From NCBI GenBank assembly GCA_000023185.1, contig CP001622.1:1550001-1614000 (forward strand): a stretch of DNA of 64,000 nt, read 5' to 3'. Shown here in pieces: positions 36,293 through 44,900 of the stretch (within the stretch, counting starts at the first letter, position 1; each line of letters starts with the position of its first letter). Source of the DNA: Rhizobium leguminosarum bv. trifolii WSM1325. Its GTDB lineage: Bacteria > Pseudomonadota > Alphaproteobacteria > Rhizobiales > Rhizobiaceae. Under the pieces are notes generated by a model. The model worked only from the letters and a program-made list of their open reading frames with translations. It did not search any database and had not been told where the DNA came from. The position numbers and the translations under genes are program-made.

Positions 36293-36889
36293 ATGGCGAA
36301 GGTTCTCGTTCTTTATTATTCGGCTTACGGCCATATCGAAACCATGGCCTATGCCGTCGCCGAAGGCGCGAAATCGGCCGGTGCCGAGGTCACCGTCAAG
36401 CGCGTTCCGGAACTGGTTCCGGAAGATGTCGCCAAGGCTTCCTATTACAAGGTCGACCAGGCGGCTCCGATCGCCACCGTCGATGAACTGGCGGACTATG
36501 ACGCCATCATCGTCGGCGCCGGCACCCGATTCGGTACGGTCGCCTCGCAGATGCGCAATTTCTGGGATCAGACGGGCGGCCTCTGGTTCGCCGGTAAGCT
36601 TGTCGGCAAGCTCGGTTCGGTCTTCACCTCTTCGGCAACCCAGCACGGCGGCCAAGAATCGACCATCCTCGGCTTCATCCCGACCTTCCTGCACCAGGGC
36701 ATGGTCGTTGCCGGCCTGCCTTACGCCTTCCAGGGCCAGATGGGCACCGAGGAAGTCAAGGGCGGCTCGCCTTACGGCGCCTCCACCATCACCAACGGCG
36801 ACGGCTCGCGCCAGCCTTCCGAGATCGAGCTGGAAGGCGCGAAATACCAGGGCGCCCATGTCGCCAAGCTTGCTGCCAAGCTCGCCTGA
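36293..36889 (+). CDS. wrbA: NAD(P)H:quinone oxidoreductase WrbA
   Basis: This 198-residue flavodoxin-fold protein has the WrbA pattern: [16 protein letters not shown] (FMN phosphate loop), then [29 protein letters not shown], and SPYGASTI near the end. It reduces quinones by two electrons with FMN and NAD(P)H, protecting from oxidative stress. Length is the family's usual one. The gene is followed by a terminator at 36911. Confidence 0.95.
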   Translation: MAKVLVLYYSAYGHIETMAYAVAEGAKSAGAEVTVKRVPELVPEDVAKASYYKVDQAAPIATVDELADYDAIIVGAGTRFGTVASQMRNFWDQTGGLWFAGKLVGKLGSVFTSSATQHGGQESTILGFIPTFLHQGMVVAGLPYAFQGQMGTEEVKGGSPYGASTITNGDGSRQPSEIELEGAKYQGAHVAKLAAKLA

Positions 36890-36910
36890 TCTTTGACGCT
36901 GAAATAATGA

Positions 36911-36947
36911 AGGCGCGGCGGGCATGGGGCTCGCCGCGCCTCTTTTT
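36911..36947 (+). terminator. wrbA terminator
   Basis: A 9-base GC stem (GGCGCGGCG with CGCCGCGCC) and a loop of 11 bases precede TCTTTTT. It starts 22 bases after the wrbA stop. Confidence 0.85.
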
Positions 36948-37099
36948 GTCCACAGACTGGCGGCCCTTGATCAGTGGCGGCTTTCGAGCGGAAATGCTTG
37001 GCCGATCATTCGTCGGTGCTGCCGGCCAAAACAGGCGCGATTTTTACGCCTCCCGGCTCTTCCCATCGCCAATGGCGCAAGATATTGAAAATGCCGCAA

Positions 37100-37184
37100 G
37101 CGGGCGTGGCGAAACTGGTAGACGCAAGGGACTTAAAATCCCTCGGCCTTGGCTGTACGGGTTCGACCCCCGTCGCCCGCACCA
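37100..37184 (+). tRNA. tRNA-Leu (anticodon UAA)
   Basis: The 85-base sequence folds as a class II tRNA. The acceptor arms are GCGGGCG and CGCCCGC with discriminator A and encoded CCA. The D-arm has GCG/CGC, the anticodon stem AGGGA/TCCCT encloses CTTAAAA (anticodon TAA), and a long variable arm and a T-loop (GTTCGAC) follow. This reads UUA leucine codons. No integrase or direct repeat of its 3' end was noted beside it. Confidence 0.95.
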
Positions 37185-37317
37185 CAACTATCCACTTTGA
37201 ATTTGCCCGCATCTGCGCGTAAAAGCGTGTTTTTGCTTGACAATGACATTTTCGATGCAAGGATTGCGCCGCGACAGTAAGGCGGTTGAGTAAGTATTGT
37301 CTTGTGGGAGTAAGACG

Positions 37318-37449
37318 ATGGTTTACGATTGGAATGGGACCAAGGTTCGGCGTATCCGGATCTTCAAGACCAGCGTCGCACTTGTTCTCGGAACTGCGAT
37401 AGCTGCGATACCACTGTTCTTCTGGGCAGTGCAGTTGAGCGATTTCTAA
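37318..37449 (+). CDS. Small single-span membrane protein (43 residues)
   Basis: ATG 37318 follows a GGGAG ribosome binding site at the usual distance. The product starts MVYDWNGTKVRRIRIFK, a basic cytoplasmic tail, then has one hydrophobic segment (about residues 20-38: VALVLGTAIAAIPLFFWAV) and ends LSDF. The positive-inside tail and the ribosome binding site argue for a real gene. The function is unknown. It lies between tRNA-Leu and the convergent VanZ-like gene. Confidence 0.55.
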   Translation: MVYDWNGTKVRRIRIFKTSVALVLGTAIAAIPLFFWAVQLSDF

Positions 37450-37459
37450 CTCGAGATAA

Positions 37460-37834
37460 TCAGCGTTCTGCGAAAGGAAGCGCGTTTGGCGCTTTGGTCT
37501 CGCGCCACCTGTTGATCACCCAGCCAGCCAGCAGCCCGAGGGCTGCGCCCATCGCCTTGATGCTCGCGTCATGCAGGCGCGGATGGCGGGTAGGCGCGAG
37601 ATATTGCAGATATTCGATGGCGAATGCGCCGACGATCAGCAGCACCGCCACCATCTTCCACTGTTTGGGATAACCGAGCGCAAAGGCCAAGCCGACGAGA
37701 AGATAGGCGGCCGCACGGTCGACATCGACCGTGGTGACCGTGTCCGGCCTCTCTCCGATCGGGGAAACCGTAGCGAAGATGATGAAGGCAAGCAGCAGCC
37801 AGGCGAGCGGTTTTGCGAATTTGAAGATCATCAT
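37460..37834 (-). CDS. VanZ-like membrane protein
   Basis: Of the 209-residue frame only the last 124 residues look protein-like, from ATG 37834 (or 37831). They contain about four hydrophobic segments (WLLLAFIIFATVSP; AAAYLLVGLAFALG; MVAVLLIVGAFAIEYLQ; ALGLLAGWVINRW) and the motif EYLQYLAPTRHPRLHDASIKA typical of VanZ-family proteins. VanZ proteins are inner-membrane proteins, one of which gives low-level teicoplanin resistance; here the role is unknown. The gene starts divergently from ilvA, with the starts about 200 bases apart. Confidence 0.75.
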   Translation of the reverse strand: MMIFKFAKPLAWLLLAFIIFATVSPIGERPDTVTTVDVDRAAAYLLVGLAFALGYPKQWKMVAVLLIVGAFAIEYLQYLAPTRHPRLHDASIKAMGAALGLLAGWVINRWRETKAPNALPFAER

Positions 37835-38031
37835 AGCTTCATATAAGTGGCCGCCCTTTTCATTGACAGTTAAAATCAGGTCATGTGCCGCCAATTTCGC
37901 GATTGGCTTAAGAAAGCCTTCCTCGGAGCGAACCTGTCCGGGAGCGAACCGGAAACGGCCGAAACGGGCTTTCTTTTGCCGGTCGGCTCGTGCCATAGCG
38001 GCGGTGGTATTCTTGAGAATGGACCACGCCC

Positions 38032-39282
38032 GTGACGAAACTTGATGTCGAAAGTGCCGAAGAGGCAATGCGCAGCCTGTTTCCGGCAACGCCGCTGCAG
38101 CTCAATGATCATCTGTCGGCCCGCTACGGGGCCGATATCTGGCTGAAGCGCGAGGATCTGTCGCCGGTGCGCTCCTATAAGATCCGCGGCGCCTTCAATT
38201 TCTTCCGCAAGGCGATCGGGCAGGGTGCGGCCGGCAAGACCTTCGTCTGCGCCTCGGCCGGTAATCACGCCCAGGGCTTTGCCTTCGTCTGCCGCCATTT
38301 CGGCGTGCCGGGCGTCGTCTTCATGCCGGTGACGACACCGCAGCAGAAGATCGACAAAACGCGTATGTTCGGCGCCGAATTCATCACCATCCGGCTGTTC
38401 GGCGACTTCTTCGACCAGTGCTACCAGGCCGCGCGCGAACACGTAGAGGCGGTCGGCGGTGTCATGGTGCCGCCTTTCGACCATGCCGACATCATCGAAG
38501 GCCAGGCGACGGTGGCCGCCGAAATCATGCAGCAGCTGCCGGAAGGAACGGTGCCAGACATGGTCGTCCTGCCGGTCGGCGGCGGCGGACTTGCTGCCGG
38601 CATCACCGGCTATCTCGACGGCACCGTGCCAAAATCGGCTTTTGTCTTCACCGAACCAGCCGGCGCGCCGAGCCTTAAGCGCAGCATTGAGGCGGGCGCG
38701 GTAGTGACACTTGCCAAGGTCGACAATTTCGTCGACGGCGCGGCGGTGGGGCGCATTGGCGACCTGAACTTCGCCGCTCTTCGCGATTTCCCGGCAAGCC
38801 AAGTGCAACTGATGCCGGAGAACGCCATCTGCGTCACCATTCAGGAAATGCTGAATGTCGAAGGCGTCGTGCTGGAGCCGGCCGGCGCCCTGTCGCTGAC
38901 GGCGATCGCCGCGATGGACGTCCAAGCGATCCGCGGCAAGACCATCGTCGCTGTCGTCTCCGGCGGCAATTTCGATTTCGAGCGCCTGCCTGACGTAAAG
39001 GAAAGAGCCATGCGTTACGCAGGGCTGAAGAAATATTTCATCCTGCGCCTCGCCCAGCGCCCCGGCGCGCTGCGGGATTTCCTCAATCTGCTCGGCCCCG
39101 ACGACGATATCGCCCGCTTCGAATATCTGAAGAAATCGGCGCGCAACTTCGGCTCCATCCTGATCGGAATCGAAACCAAGGCGCCAGAGAATTTCGCCCG
39201 GCTGATCGGAAATTTCGAAGCAGCCGGCATGGGTTACGAGGATATCACCGAAAACGAGATCCTCGCCAACCTGATCATTTGA
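38032..39282 (+). CDS. ilvA: Threonine dehydratase (threonine ammonia-lyase)
   Basis: This 416-residue PLP enzyme turns threonine into 2-oxobutanoate, the first step of isoleucine synthesis. The PLP lysine is K50 in RSYKIRGAFNF, and ASAGNHAQGFA and PVGGGGLAAGI form the PLP phosphate site. The C-terminal 90 residues (KYFILRLAQRPGALRDFL ... GSILIGIE) are one ACT-like regulatory domain, which in this family responds to isoleucine. The start is GTG 38032. Length fits the shorter one-ACT form of IlvA. The next gene lies 38 bases downstream. Confidence 0.93.
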   Translation: MTKLDVESAEEAMRSLFPATPLQLNDHLSARYGADIWLKREDLSPVRSYKIRGAFNFFRKAIGQGAAGKTFVCASAGNHAQGFAFVCRHFGVPGVVFMPVTTPQQKIDKTRMFGAEFITIRLFGDFFDQCYQAAREHVEAVGGVMVPPFDHADIIEGQATVAAEIMQQLPEGTVPDMVVLPVGGGGLAAGITGYLDGTVPKSAFVFTEPAGAPSLKRSIEAGAVVTLAKVDNFVDGAAVGRIGDLNFAALRDFPASQVQLMPENAICVTIQEMLNVEGVVLEPAGALSLTAIAAMDVQAIRGKTIVAVVSGGNFDFERLPDVKERAMRYAGLKKYFILRLAQRPGALRDFLNLLGPDDDIARFEYLKKSARNFGSILIGIETKAPENFARLIGNFEAAGMGYEDITENEILANLII

Positions 39283-39319
39283 CTTGGCGACAGCGATATC
39301 GTCGTGCTAAAGGCGGAGC

Positions 39320-39646
39320 ATGGCTTCGTTCATTTCAAATATCTTTTCGATGTTCTCCGGCGGCGGCAAACCGGCTTCGGAGGCAGCAGGCCCTTCCGGC
39401 GAGCCGCAGCTTTACGGCGATTGCACGATCTATGCCGAGCCGCGCAAGGAAGGCGGCCAGTATCGCCTTGCCGGCCGCATCGAAAAGAAGGTCGGCGACG
39501 AGGTACTGGTGCGCAATTTCATCCGCGCCGATCTGTTTTCCTCCTCCGATGACGCGCTCGAATGCACGGTGCGCAAGGCGCAGCAGATCATCGATCAGCA
39601 TGGTTCGTCGCTCTTTGGCGACGGCGAGAAGCTTCGTCAGGTCTGA
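39320..39646 (+). CDS. HlyU-family protein
   Basis: This 108-residue protein starts at ATG 39320. After a serine- and glycine-rich head (MFSGGGKPASEAAG), it has the HlyU-family core: YGDCTIYAEPRKEGGQYRLAGRIEKKV and RADLFSSSDDALECTVRKAQQIIDQ. In Vibrio the name HlyU is also used for an unrelated regulator, so a role in transcription should not be assumed. Rhizobia carry it as a small conserved protein of unknown role. It follows ilvA closely and may share its transcript. Confidence 0.75.
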   Translation: MASFISNIFSMFSGGGKPASEAAGPSGEPQLYGDCTIYAEPRKEGGQYRLAGRIEKKVGDEVLVRNFIRADLFSSSDDALECTVRKAQQIIDQHGSSLFGDGEKLRQV

Positions 39647-39880
39647 AATCGGGATCCGGGGATGGGTCCTTGATACCGGCTGTAACTATTCCTGTGTGAC
39701 CGGGGTGCTCTCCAGCGAGCGCGTTCTCACTCACGCAATCTTAAAGGATTGCGGTGAAAGGTATCGCCTGCAGGATTTGCAGGACACCCCCGTGTTTGAC
39801 TGTTTCGGACGATTGACCAAAGGATTCTCTGTCGCGATCACCGCGCCAGCAGGAGGCCGAACGTCCGGAGCCGAGGTCTC

Positions 39881-41152
39881 ATGATGGAGACACTCAACCT
39901 CCTTCTCTTCGTCGTCGAAGCCATCGCCTATTTCGTGCTGATGGTGACGCTTCTGCATTTCCGTCACCGGCTCGGTCTCGGGGTTTTCCTGACGGCGCTC
40001 GGCGTCATGCATTTCATGGAGACCTATCTGGCGGCGGTGTTTTATGTTTCGCTGCCGTTCGGGGATGTGTCGCCGGGCTCATCCGTCTTCTTCTCCGGCA
40101 AGCTGATGATGATCCTGATGCTTTACCTGCAGGAGGATGCCGCGACGGTGCGCCAGCCGATCTACGGTCTCTTCCTCGGCAACCTGCTCACCGTCGGTAT
40201 TGCCTGGGTGCTGCAACTGCATCAGCCGCTGCAGATATCGACCAACCTCACACCCGACGTCGATTTCCTCAAGGAGATGGGCTGGCTGATGGTCTGGGGC
40301 ACGGCGCTGCTCTATGTCGATTCGCTCGGCATCATCCTGCTTTACGAAAAACTCGGCGATTTCTTCCGCCGCCGGGTCGTCCTGCGTTTCCTGATTTCGG
40401 GGTTCGCGCTGTTGACCTTCGACCAGATCGGCTTCTTCGCCGCGCTGCATTACTTCCTGGATGTGCCGATCGCCGCATTCTGGGGCGGATGGAAGGCAAA
40501 AATGCTTGCCGTCTGCCTCTACGCGGCGATGTTCGCATTCTATGAGTATCGTATTCGCCGTGTCGGTGCGGGCGGGTCCGCACGCTCCATCAGCGACGTG
40601 TTCGGCGACCTGACGTTCCGCGAGCGCTATAACGACCTTCTGGAGCGCACCGGCCGCGACATGCTCACCGGCGTTTACGATCGGACGCGCATGGAGGTTG
40701 AAGCGCCGCTGATGCTGCGTGAGGCGCTGAGGCAGGGGCTATACGCCACCGTTCTTATTCTCGACGCCGATCACTTCAAGGATGTCAATGACGGCTACGG
40801 CCATCTCCAGGGCGACGAGGTGCTGAAGGCGATCGCCGCCCGATTGGGCACGACGTTGCGCTCGAGCGATCGCGTCTTCCGCTTCGGCGGCGAGGAATTC
40901 GTTGCCGTCTGTCCAGGCGCTGACCACGAGGAAGGTCTGCTGCTTGCCGAGCGCCTGCGCTGGACGATTGCAACCAGCGTCAAGACGCCGGATGACAGGC
41001 CGATCACGGTCAGCATCGGTGTTGCGACTGCCGACGAGGACGGCGTCGATTTCACCGCCGTGCTGACGGCTGCCGACGGCAGGCTCTATGTGGCCAAGAA
41101 GAGCGGCCGCAACTGTGTCGTCGGCCGCTCCGGCGTGGTGAAACTCAGTTAG
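39881..41152 (+). CDS. Membrane-bound diguanylate cyclase (GGDEF)
   Basis: This 423-residue protein has about seven hydrophobic segments in the first 220 residues and a GGDEF domain after. The active-site loop is GGEEF (336-340), and RSSD (327-330), five residues before it, is an RxxD inhibitory site. It should make cyclic di-GMP from GTP and be product-inhibited. The sensory input of the membrane part is unknown. Upstream, 39647-39880 holds no recognised gene. Either ATG 39881 or the next ATG may be the start. Confidence 0.92.
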   Translation: MMETLNLLLFVVEAIAYFVLMVTLLHFRHRLGLGVFLTALGVMHFMETYLAAVFYVSLPFGDVSPGSSVFFSGKLMMILMLYLQEDAATVRQPIYGLFLGNLLTVGIAWVLQLHQPLQISTNLTPDVDFLKEMGWLMVWGTALLYVDSLGIILLYEKLGDFFRRRVVLRFLISGFALLTFDQIGFFAALHYFLDVPIAAFWGGWKAKMLAVCLYAAMFAFYEYRIRRVGAGGSARSISDVFGDLTFRERYNDLLERTGRDMLTGVYDRTRMEVEAPLMLREALRQGLYATVLILDADHFKDVNDGYGHLQGDEVLKAIAARLGTTLRSSDRVFRFGGEEFVAVCPGADHEEGLLLAERLRWTIATSVKTPDDRPITVSIGVATADEDGVDFTAVLTAADGRLYVAKKSGRNCVVGRSGVVKLS

Positions 41153-41349
41153 ACCTGGTGGGCTCGTCGATCAGCGCAGCGCGGTCGGCCGCGGGTGTTT
41201 AGGATGTTGCGTAAACAGCAACACATTCCCGTATATTTACGTATTTTCAACATGTTATGAGAGCCATAAAAACGGCTTGTTAGCATAACACAAACGTGAT
41301 CTCCATTGCCGCAGCATTCCGGATGAGCTTTCCTGCGAGGGGCGTGGAC

Positions 41350-42579
41350 ATGAGTGATTCAGTTGCAGCACAGAAAGTCGATGGCGGCGAGTTTGCCGTT
41401 TTGTGCATCGGAGGGTTTCTTCTTTCGATTGCCTATGGCGTGACCTTTCTGATCCCGGTGCTGGTTGGCCAGCGTGGTGGCGACGAGGCGCTGGCCGGCC
41501 TGATCATTTCGGCTGCGACTGTCAGCACCGTCATTCTCGTGATCCTGTCCGGCCACATCGCGGATGCCATTGGCTCGGCGCGGGCGGTGGCTGTTTCGGG
41601 ATTGTTTCTTGCCGCGTCAGCGCTGGGATTCGCCATGGTTCCCTCAGCTGGGCTGAGCCTGATGGTGGTCGGTTTCATCCTCGGCATAGGCTGGGGCACC
41701 TTCTATGCGCTCGGCCCTATTCTGGTCGCCGCGATCGTCGAACCCGAACATCGGATCCGGTTTTTTGCCCTGCTTTCGGGATCGATGATGTCGGGCATCG
41801 GAGCCGGACCGATCATTGGCCGCATTGCTACCAGCTGGTCGATGCCGATCGAGGCGGCCTTCGCATTTGCGTTCCTTGCCAGTCTCGCCGGCGGTGCGCT
41901 TTACTTTTTGCTCCATATCCGGCTGACCAATGCCGGCAAGATTTTGCCCCATGTTAACAAGATCTCATTTGGCTCAGCACGCGAGGTGATCGGCTCGCGG
42001 GCCATCTATTCCATCGTCATGGTCGGCATCGGCGGCGCGATTTTCGGCGGGCTGTCCAGCTTTCAGACCAGCTACGCCAAGGCGCACGGATTCGACTACT
42101 CCCTGTTCTTCATCGGCTTCACGTCCGCCGCGATTCTGAGCAGGCTGTTCGTGGCGGGATATGTGGTCAAGAAAGACCCACTCTATTCGCTTGTGGTCCT
42201 GACAAGTCTGACGCTGGCATCGATCGTGCTGTTCCTGATGCTGACATCAAATCAGTTTGCCTATCTGGGAGGCGCGGCGATGCTGGGAGTGGGCTATGGC
42301 TTGACTTATTCCGTCATCAACGGCCTGGCGGCCAATGAGGCTCCCGCCGGCCTTATGCCGCAATCGCTGCTGTTATTTTCGCTCGCCTATTCCATCGGCG
42401 TCTTCGGCTTTCCACTGATCGCCGGCAATCTGATCGTTTCCTCCGGCGTGCAGACCATGCTGTACGTCGTGCTTCTGCTTGCCGTCCTGAATTTTGCAAT
42501 CGTCCTGTTTCGTGTTGCCCACCGTGCGACGCAAGAACGAAACAAAGCATCCGTAGGAGACAATACAAGCACTCTATGA
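41350..42579 (+). CDS. Major facilitator superfamily transporter
   Basis: ATG 41350 gives 409 residues; the longer frame from 41296 adds a poor N-terminus. About 12 hydrophobic segments and a loop (SGHIADAIGSARAVAVSG) matching the MFS motif after helix 2 identify the family. The substrate cannot be told. It is a single gene, with its neighbour convergent. The upstream gap (41153-41349) is AT-rich and may hold its promoter. Confidence 0.85.
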   Translation: MSDSVAAQKVDGGEFAVLCIGGFLLSIAYGVTFLIPVLVGQRGGDEALAGLIISAATVSTVILVILSGHIADAIGSARAVAVSGLFLAASALGFAMVPSAGLSLMVVGFILGIGWGTFYALGPILVAAIVEPEHRIRFFALLSGSMMSGIGAGPIIGRIATSWSMPIEAAFAFAFLASLAGGALYFLLHIRLTNAGKILPHVNKISFGSAREVIGSRAIYSIVMVGIGGAIFGGLSSFQTSYAKAHGFDYSLFFIGFTSAAILSRLFVAGYVVKKDPLYSLVVLTSLTLASIVLFLMLTSNQFAYLGGAAMLGVGYGLTYSVINGLAANEAPAGLMPQSLLLFSLAYSIGVFGFPLIAGNLIVSSGVQTMLYVVLLLAVLNFAIVLFRVAHRATQERNKASVGDNTSTL

Positions 42580-42637
42580 CGGGTGGCCGAGGCCGGCGAA
42601 GGGGCCGGGCAAGTTTGACCTGCCCAGCCCGGCTCAC

Positions 42638-43414
42638 TTAGGCAGCGCGGAAGATCTTGGCGCCGGAGGGGGCACTCGTCATGCCGCCGTCGACGGTGAT
42701 CTCGATGCCGGTGACATTGGCCGCATCATCCGAAGCCAGATAGAGCGCCGCCTTGGCGATTTCGTCGGCTTCGCTCATGCGGCCGAGCGGGCTCATGCCT
42801 CCGATGCGCGCCTCGAGCGCCGACATGGCGTCTTCCGTCTGGGCCATCGGCGACCAGATCGGCGTTTTCGTGCCGCCGGGCGTTACCTGATTGACGCGGA
42901 TGCCGCGCGGTGCGAGCTCGGATGCCATATTGCGCGTCATGGCCCGGACTGCCGCCTTGGTCGCCGCATAGGCTGTCCAGCCGGGAGCGCCGAGCACGGC
43001 ATGCACGGAACCGTTGAGGATCACGGAAGCGCCGTCATTGAGGTGCGGCAGGGCCGATTGCACGGTGAAGAAAACCGCCGTGAGATTGGTGCTGATGATC
43101 TGGTTGAACTGCTCCAGTGATGTCTCGCCGAGCGGCGTCGCGCCGCCGATGCCGGCATTGGCGAAGATGATGTCGAACTTGCCGACCTTTCCGGCGGCTT
43201 CCGCAAAGGCCTTCTCGGTGGCGGCGGCATCGGTGACATCGACCTTCAGCGCCAACACGCCGGCTCCCAGCGCCTTTTCGGCGGCAGCGAGGGTTTCCGG
43301 GTTGCGGCCGGTGATCACCACCCTGGCACCCTCGTCGATGAAGACCCTGGCGGTCGCAAGACCGATGCCGCTGTTTCCGCCGGTGATCAGGGCAACCTTG
43401 TTTCTTAGACGCAT
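42638..43414 (-). CDS. Short-chain dehydrogenase/reductase
   Basis: This 258-residue SDR has the Rossmann motif TGGNSGIG (11-18), then NAGIGG, the active-site Ser in NGSVHAV and YAATK (Tyr and Lys), and the late VTPGGTKTPIW. The C-terminus ends with a TGIEITVDGG segment typical of FabG-like classical SDRs. The substrate is unknown. It is divergent from a TetR-family gene with two palindromes between them, so it is very likely the target of that repressor. Confidence 0.9.
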   Translation of the reverse strand: MRLRNKVALITGGNSGIGLATARVFIDEGARVVITGRNPETLAAAEKALGAGVLALKVDVTDAAATEKAFAEAAGKVGKFDIIFANAGIGGATPLGETSLEQFNQIISTNLTAVFFTVQSALPHLNDGASVILNGSVHAVLGAPGWTAYAATKAAVRAMTRNMASELAPRGIRVNQVTPGGTKTPIWSPMAQTEDAMSALEARIGGMSPLGRMSEADEIAKAALYLASDDAANVTGIEITVDGGMTSAPSGAKIFRAA

Positions 43415-43445
43415 GATTCATGCTCCTCTTGGAATTGACAATGAT

Positions 43446-43467
43446 ATAGATTATGATCGTTATCTAT
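43446..43467. promoter_or_regulatory. TetR-type operator, first palindrome
   Basis: A 22-base near-palindrome with ATAGAT and ATCTAT as end arms and GATC at its centre. It is in the 108-base gap between the divergent SDR and TetR genes. The position and symmetry suit a TetR dimer site. Confidence 0.65.
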
Positions 43468-43470
43468 AAG

Positions 43471-43486
43471 GATTATGATAATAATC
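43471..43486. promoter_or_regulatory. TetR-type operator, second palindrome
   Basis: GATTAT and ATAATC form perfect 6-base arms around GATA. It lies 3 bases from the first palindrome and shares its GATTAT element, so two repressor dimers may bind side by side. Confidence 0.55.
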
Positions 43487-43522
43487 TACATGAGTCAATA
43501 GGCAGTGCCGGGGAGATGTCCG

Positions 43523-44098
43523 ATGGGCCGTTCGCAGCTGGAAAAACAGAAGACGCACGAGAAGATTATCGAGATCGCGTCGAAGCGACTACGCGAAGAG
43601 GGGCTCGAAGGTATTGGCGTCGCCGATCTGATGAAGGAAGCCGGGCTGACCGTCGGCGGCTTCTATAAGCATTTCGCCTGCCGTGACGATCTGGTCGCCG
43701 AGGCGATCCAATCCGCTTTCGATTCATGGGGGCGCAAGCTGGAGGCCGAGGGGGTGAACCCGGCGGAGATGACGGCCGCCGATGTCGCCGACCGTTATGT
43801 GAGCGCCTATCACCGCGACAATCCGGGTGAGGGCTGCCCTTTTGCCGCGCTGACCTCCGATATATCACGCAGCGGTGAGAAGGCGCGGGGGATCGCGACG
43901 GAGGGGCTCAGGCGTAATTTCGCGTCATTGGCGAGCAAGGCTGCGGGAGCGGACGATAGCGAACGGCGGCGCAAGGCGATCATGGCCTTCGCGATGATGG
44001 CCGGCGGCGTCGGCCTTGCCAGAATTTCGTCCGATGAGGAACTCTCGGCCGAAATCCTGGCGACGGTCCGGGATTTTGTCGCCGATATCGACAAATGA
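43523..44098 (+). CDS. TetR-family transcriptional regulator
   Basis: ATG 43523 with GGGGAG ahead gives 191 residues. The N-terminal helix-turn-helix reads GIGVADLMKEAGLTVGGFYKHFACRDDL, a TetR signature. The C-terminal part includes NPGEGCPFAAL, a conserved cysteine region in this subfamily that might sense electrophiles or oxidants (inference). It should repress the divergent SDR gene and itself through the palindromes at 43446-43486. Confidence 0.92.
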   Translation: MGRSQLEKQKTHEKIIEIASKRLREEGLEGIGVADLMKEAGLTVGGFYKHFACRDDLVAEAIQSAFDSWGRKLEAEGVNPAEMTAADVADRYVSAYHRDNPGEGCPFAALTSDISRSGEKARGIATEGLRRNFASLASKAAGADDSERRRKAIMAFAMMAGGVGLARISSDEELSAEILATVRDFVADIDK

Positions 44099-44124
44099 AA
44101 AACGGCCGGCAAAAGCCGGCCGTT
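44098..44124 (-). terminator. azoR terminator
   Basis: A perfect 10-base stem (AACGGCCGGC with GCCGGCCGTT) around AAAA, with AAAAA on its left, which is a T-run on the minus strand. It sits between the convergent TetR and azoR ends and fits azoR. Confidence 0.8.
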
Positions 44125-44146
44125 CCACAGAGCGTTGAAGAGCCGA

Positions 44147-44761
44147 TCAGGCGGCCAGTGCGATTTCCTGGACGCGCGACTTAGCGGCGTCGATCGCCTT
44201 TTCGGCAGCTTCCGGACCGAAGGCCAAGCCTTCGACATAGATGGTCTCGATATCGGTAATGCCGAGGAAACCGAGAACCGACTTCAGGTACGGCACGGCA
44301 TGGTTCAAGGCGGCTGCCGGTCCCTGCGAGTAGACACCACCCGAGGCGAGCACCACATAGACCTTCTTGCCGGTTGCGAGGCCAACCGGGCCGCTTTCCG
44401 TGTACTTGAAGGTCAGGCCGGCGCGGGCGACGTTGTCGATCCAGGTCTTCAGCGACGAGTAGATGTTGAAGTTGATGAGGCCGGTGCTGATGACGATCGT
44501 ATCGGCGGCAAGCAGTTCGCTGACGAGTTCGTCGGAGGTCTTGACGGCCACGGCTTCCTCAGCGGTGCGGGCCTCGGCCGGCTTGCGGATTGCGCCGGTG
44601 AAGAGGTCATCGATATGCGGCAGCGGGGTGGCGGCAAGGTCGCGGCGGACGACGACGCTGCCCGGATTCTGGTTCTTCAGCTTTTCGGCGAGATCGACGG
44701 CGATCGGCGTCGAGAGCGATTCGGCACGCGGGCTGGACGTCAGAAGAAGGATGGACGACAT
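44147..44761 (-). CDS. azoR: FMN-dependent NADH-azoreductase
   Basis: This 204-residue flavodoxin-like protein has the AzoR features: SSPRAESLSTPIA near the start (FMN phosphate contacts), PMYNF-like segment here as LINFNIYSSLKTWIDNVARAG, then TFKYTESGPVGL and SSGGVY-like ASGGVYS. It reduces azo compounds and quinones by NADH through FMN. It is divergent from a LysR-family gene that probably regulates it. Confidence 0.93.
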   Translation of the reverse strand: MSSILLLTSSPRAESLSTPIAVDLAEKLKNQNPGSVVVRRDLAATPLPHIDDLFTGAIRKPAEARTAEEAVAVKTSDELVSELLAADTIVISTGLINFNIYSSLKTWIDNVARAGLTFKYTESGPVGLATGKKVYVVLASGGVYSQGPAAALNHAVPYLKSVLGFLGITDIETIYVEGLAFGPEAAEKAIDAAKSRVQEIALAA

Positions 44762-44846
44762 GGTGCATTTCCTTTCGAATGGAATTTGACGGCCCGTTGC
44801 TGGGAGGTGAGCCGCAGTCTCGATGAGGAAAATAGATCTGGCCTGC

Positions 44847-44865
44847 TATCGAAAAAACGGTGATA
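44847..44865. promoter_or_regulatory. LysR-type binding site in the azoR-lysR gap
   Basis: TATC, 11 bases and GATA form the classical LysR T-N11-A dyad. It lies 86 bases before azoR and 36 bases before the lysR start. Nearby repeats of ATCGA may be further contacts. Confidence 0.55.
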
Positions 44866-44900
44866 ATGTCGATCGAAACTATCGATGGAATGGATAGAAG

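Noticed and set aside
37100..37184. tRNA-Leu as the attachment site of the accessory island
   Set aside because: It is 9 kb from the island edge with core genes between, and no integrase or repeat of the tRNA end was seen.
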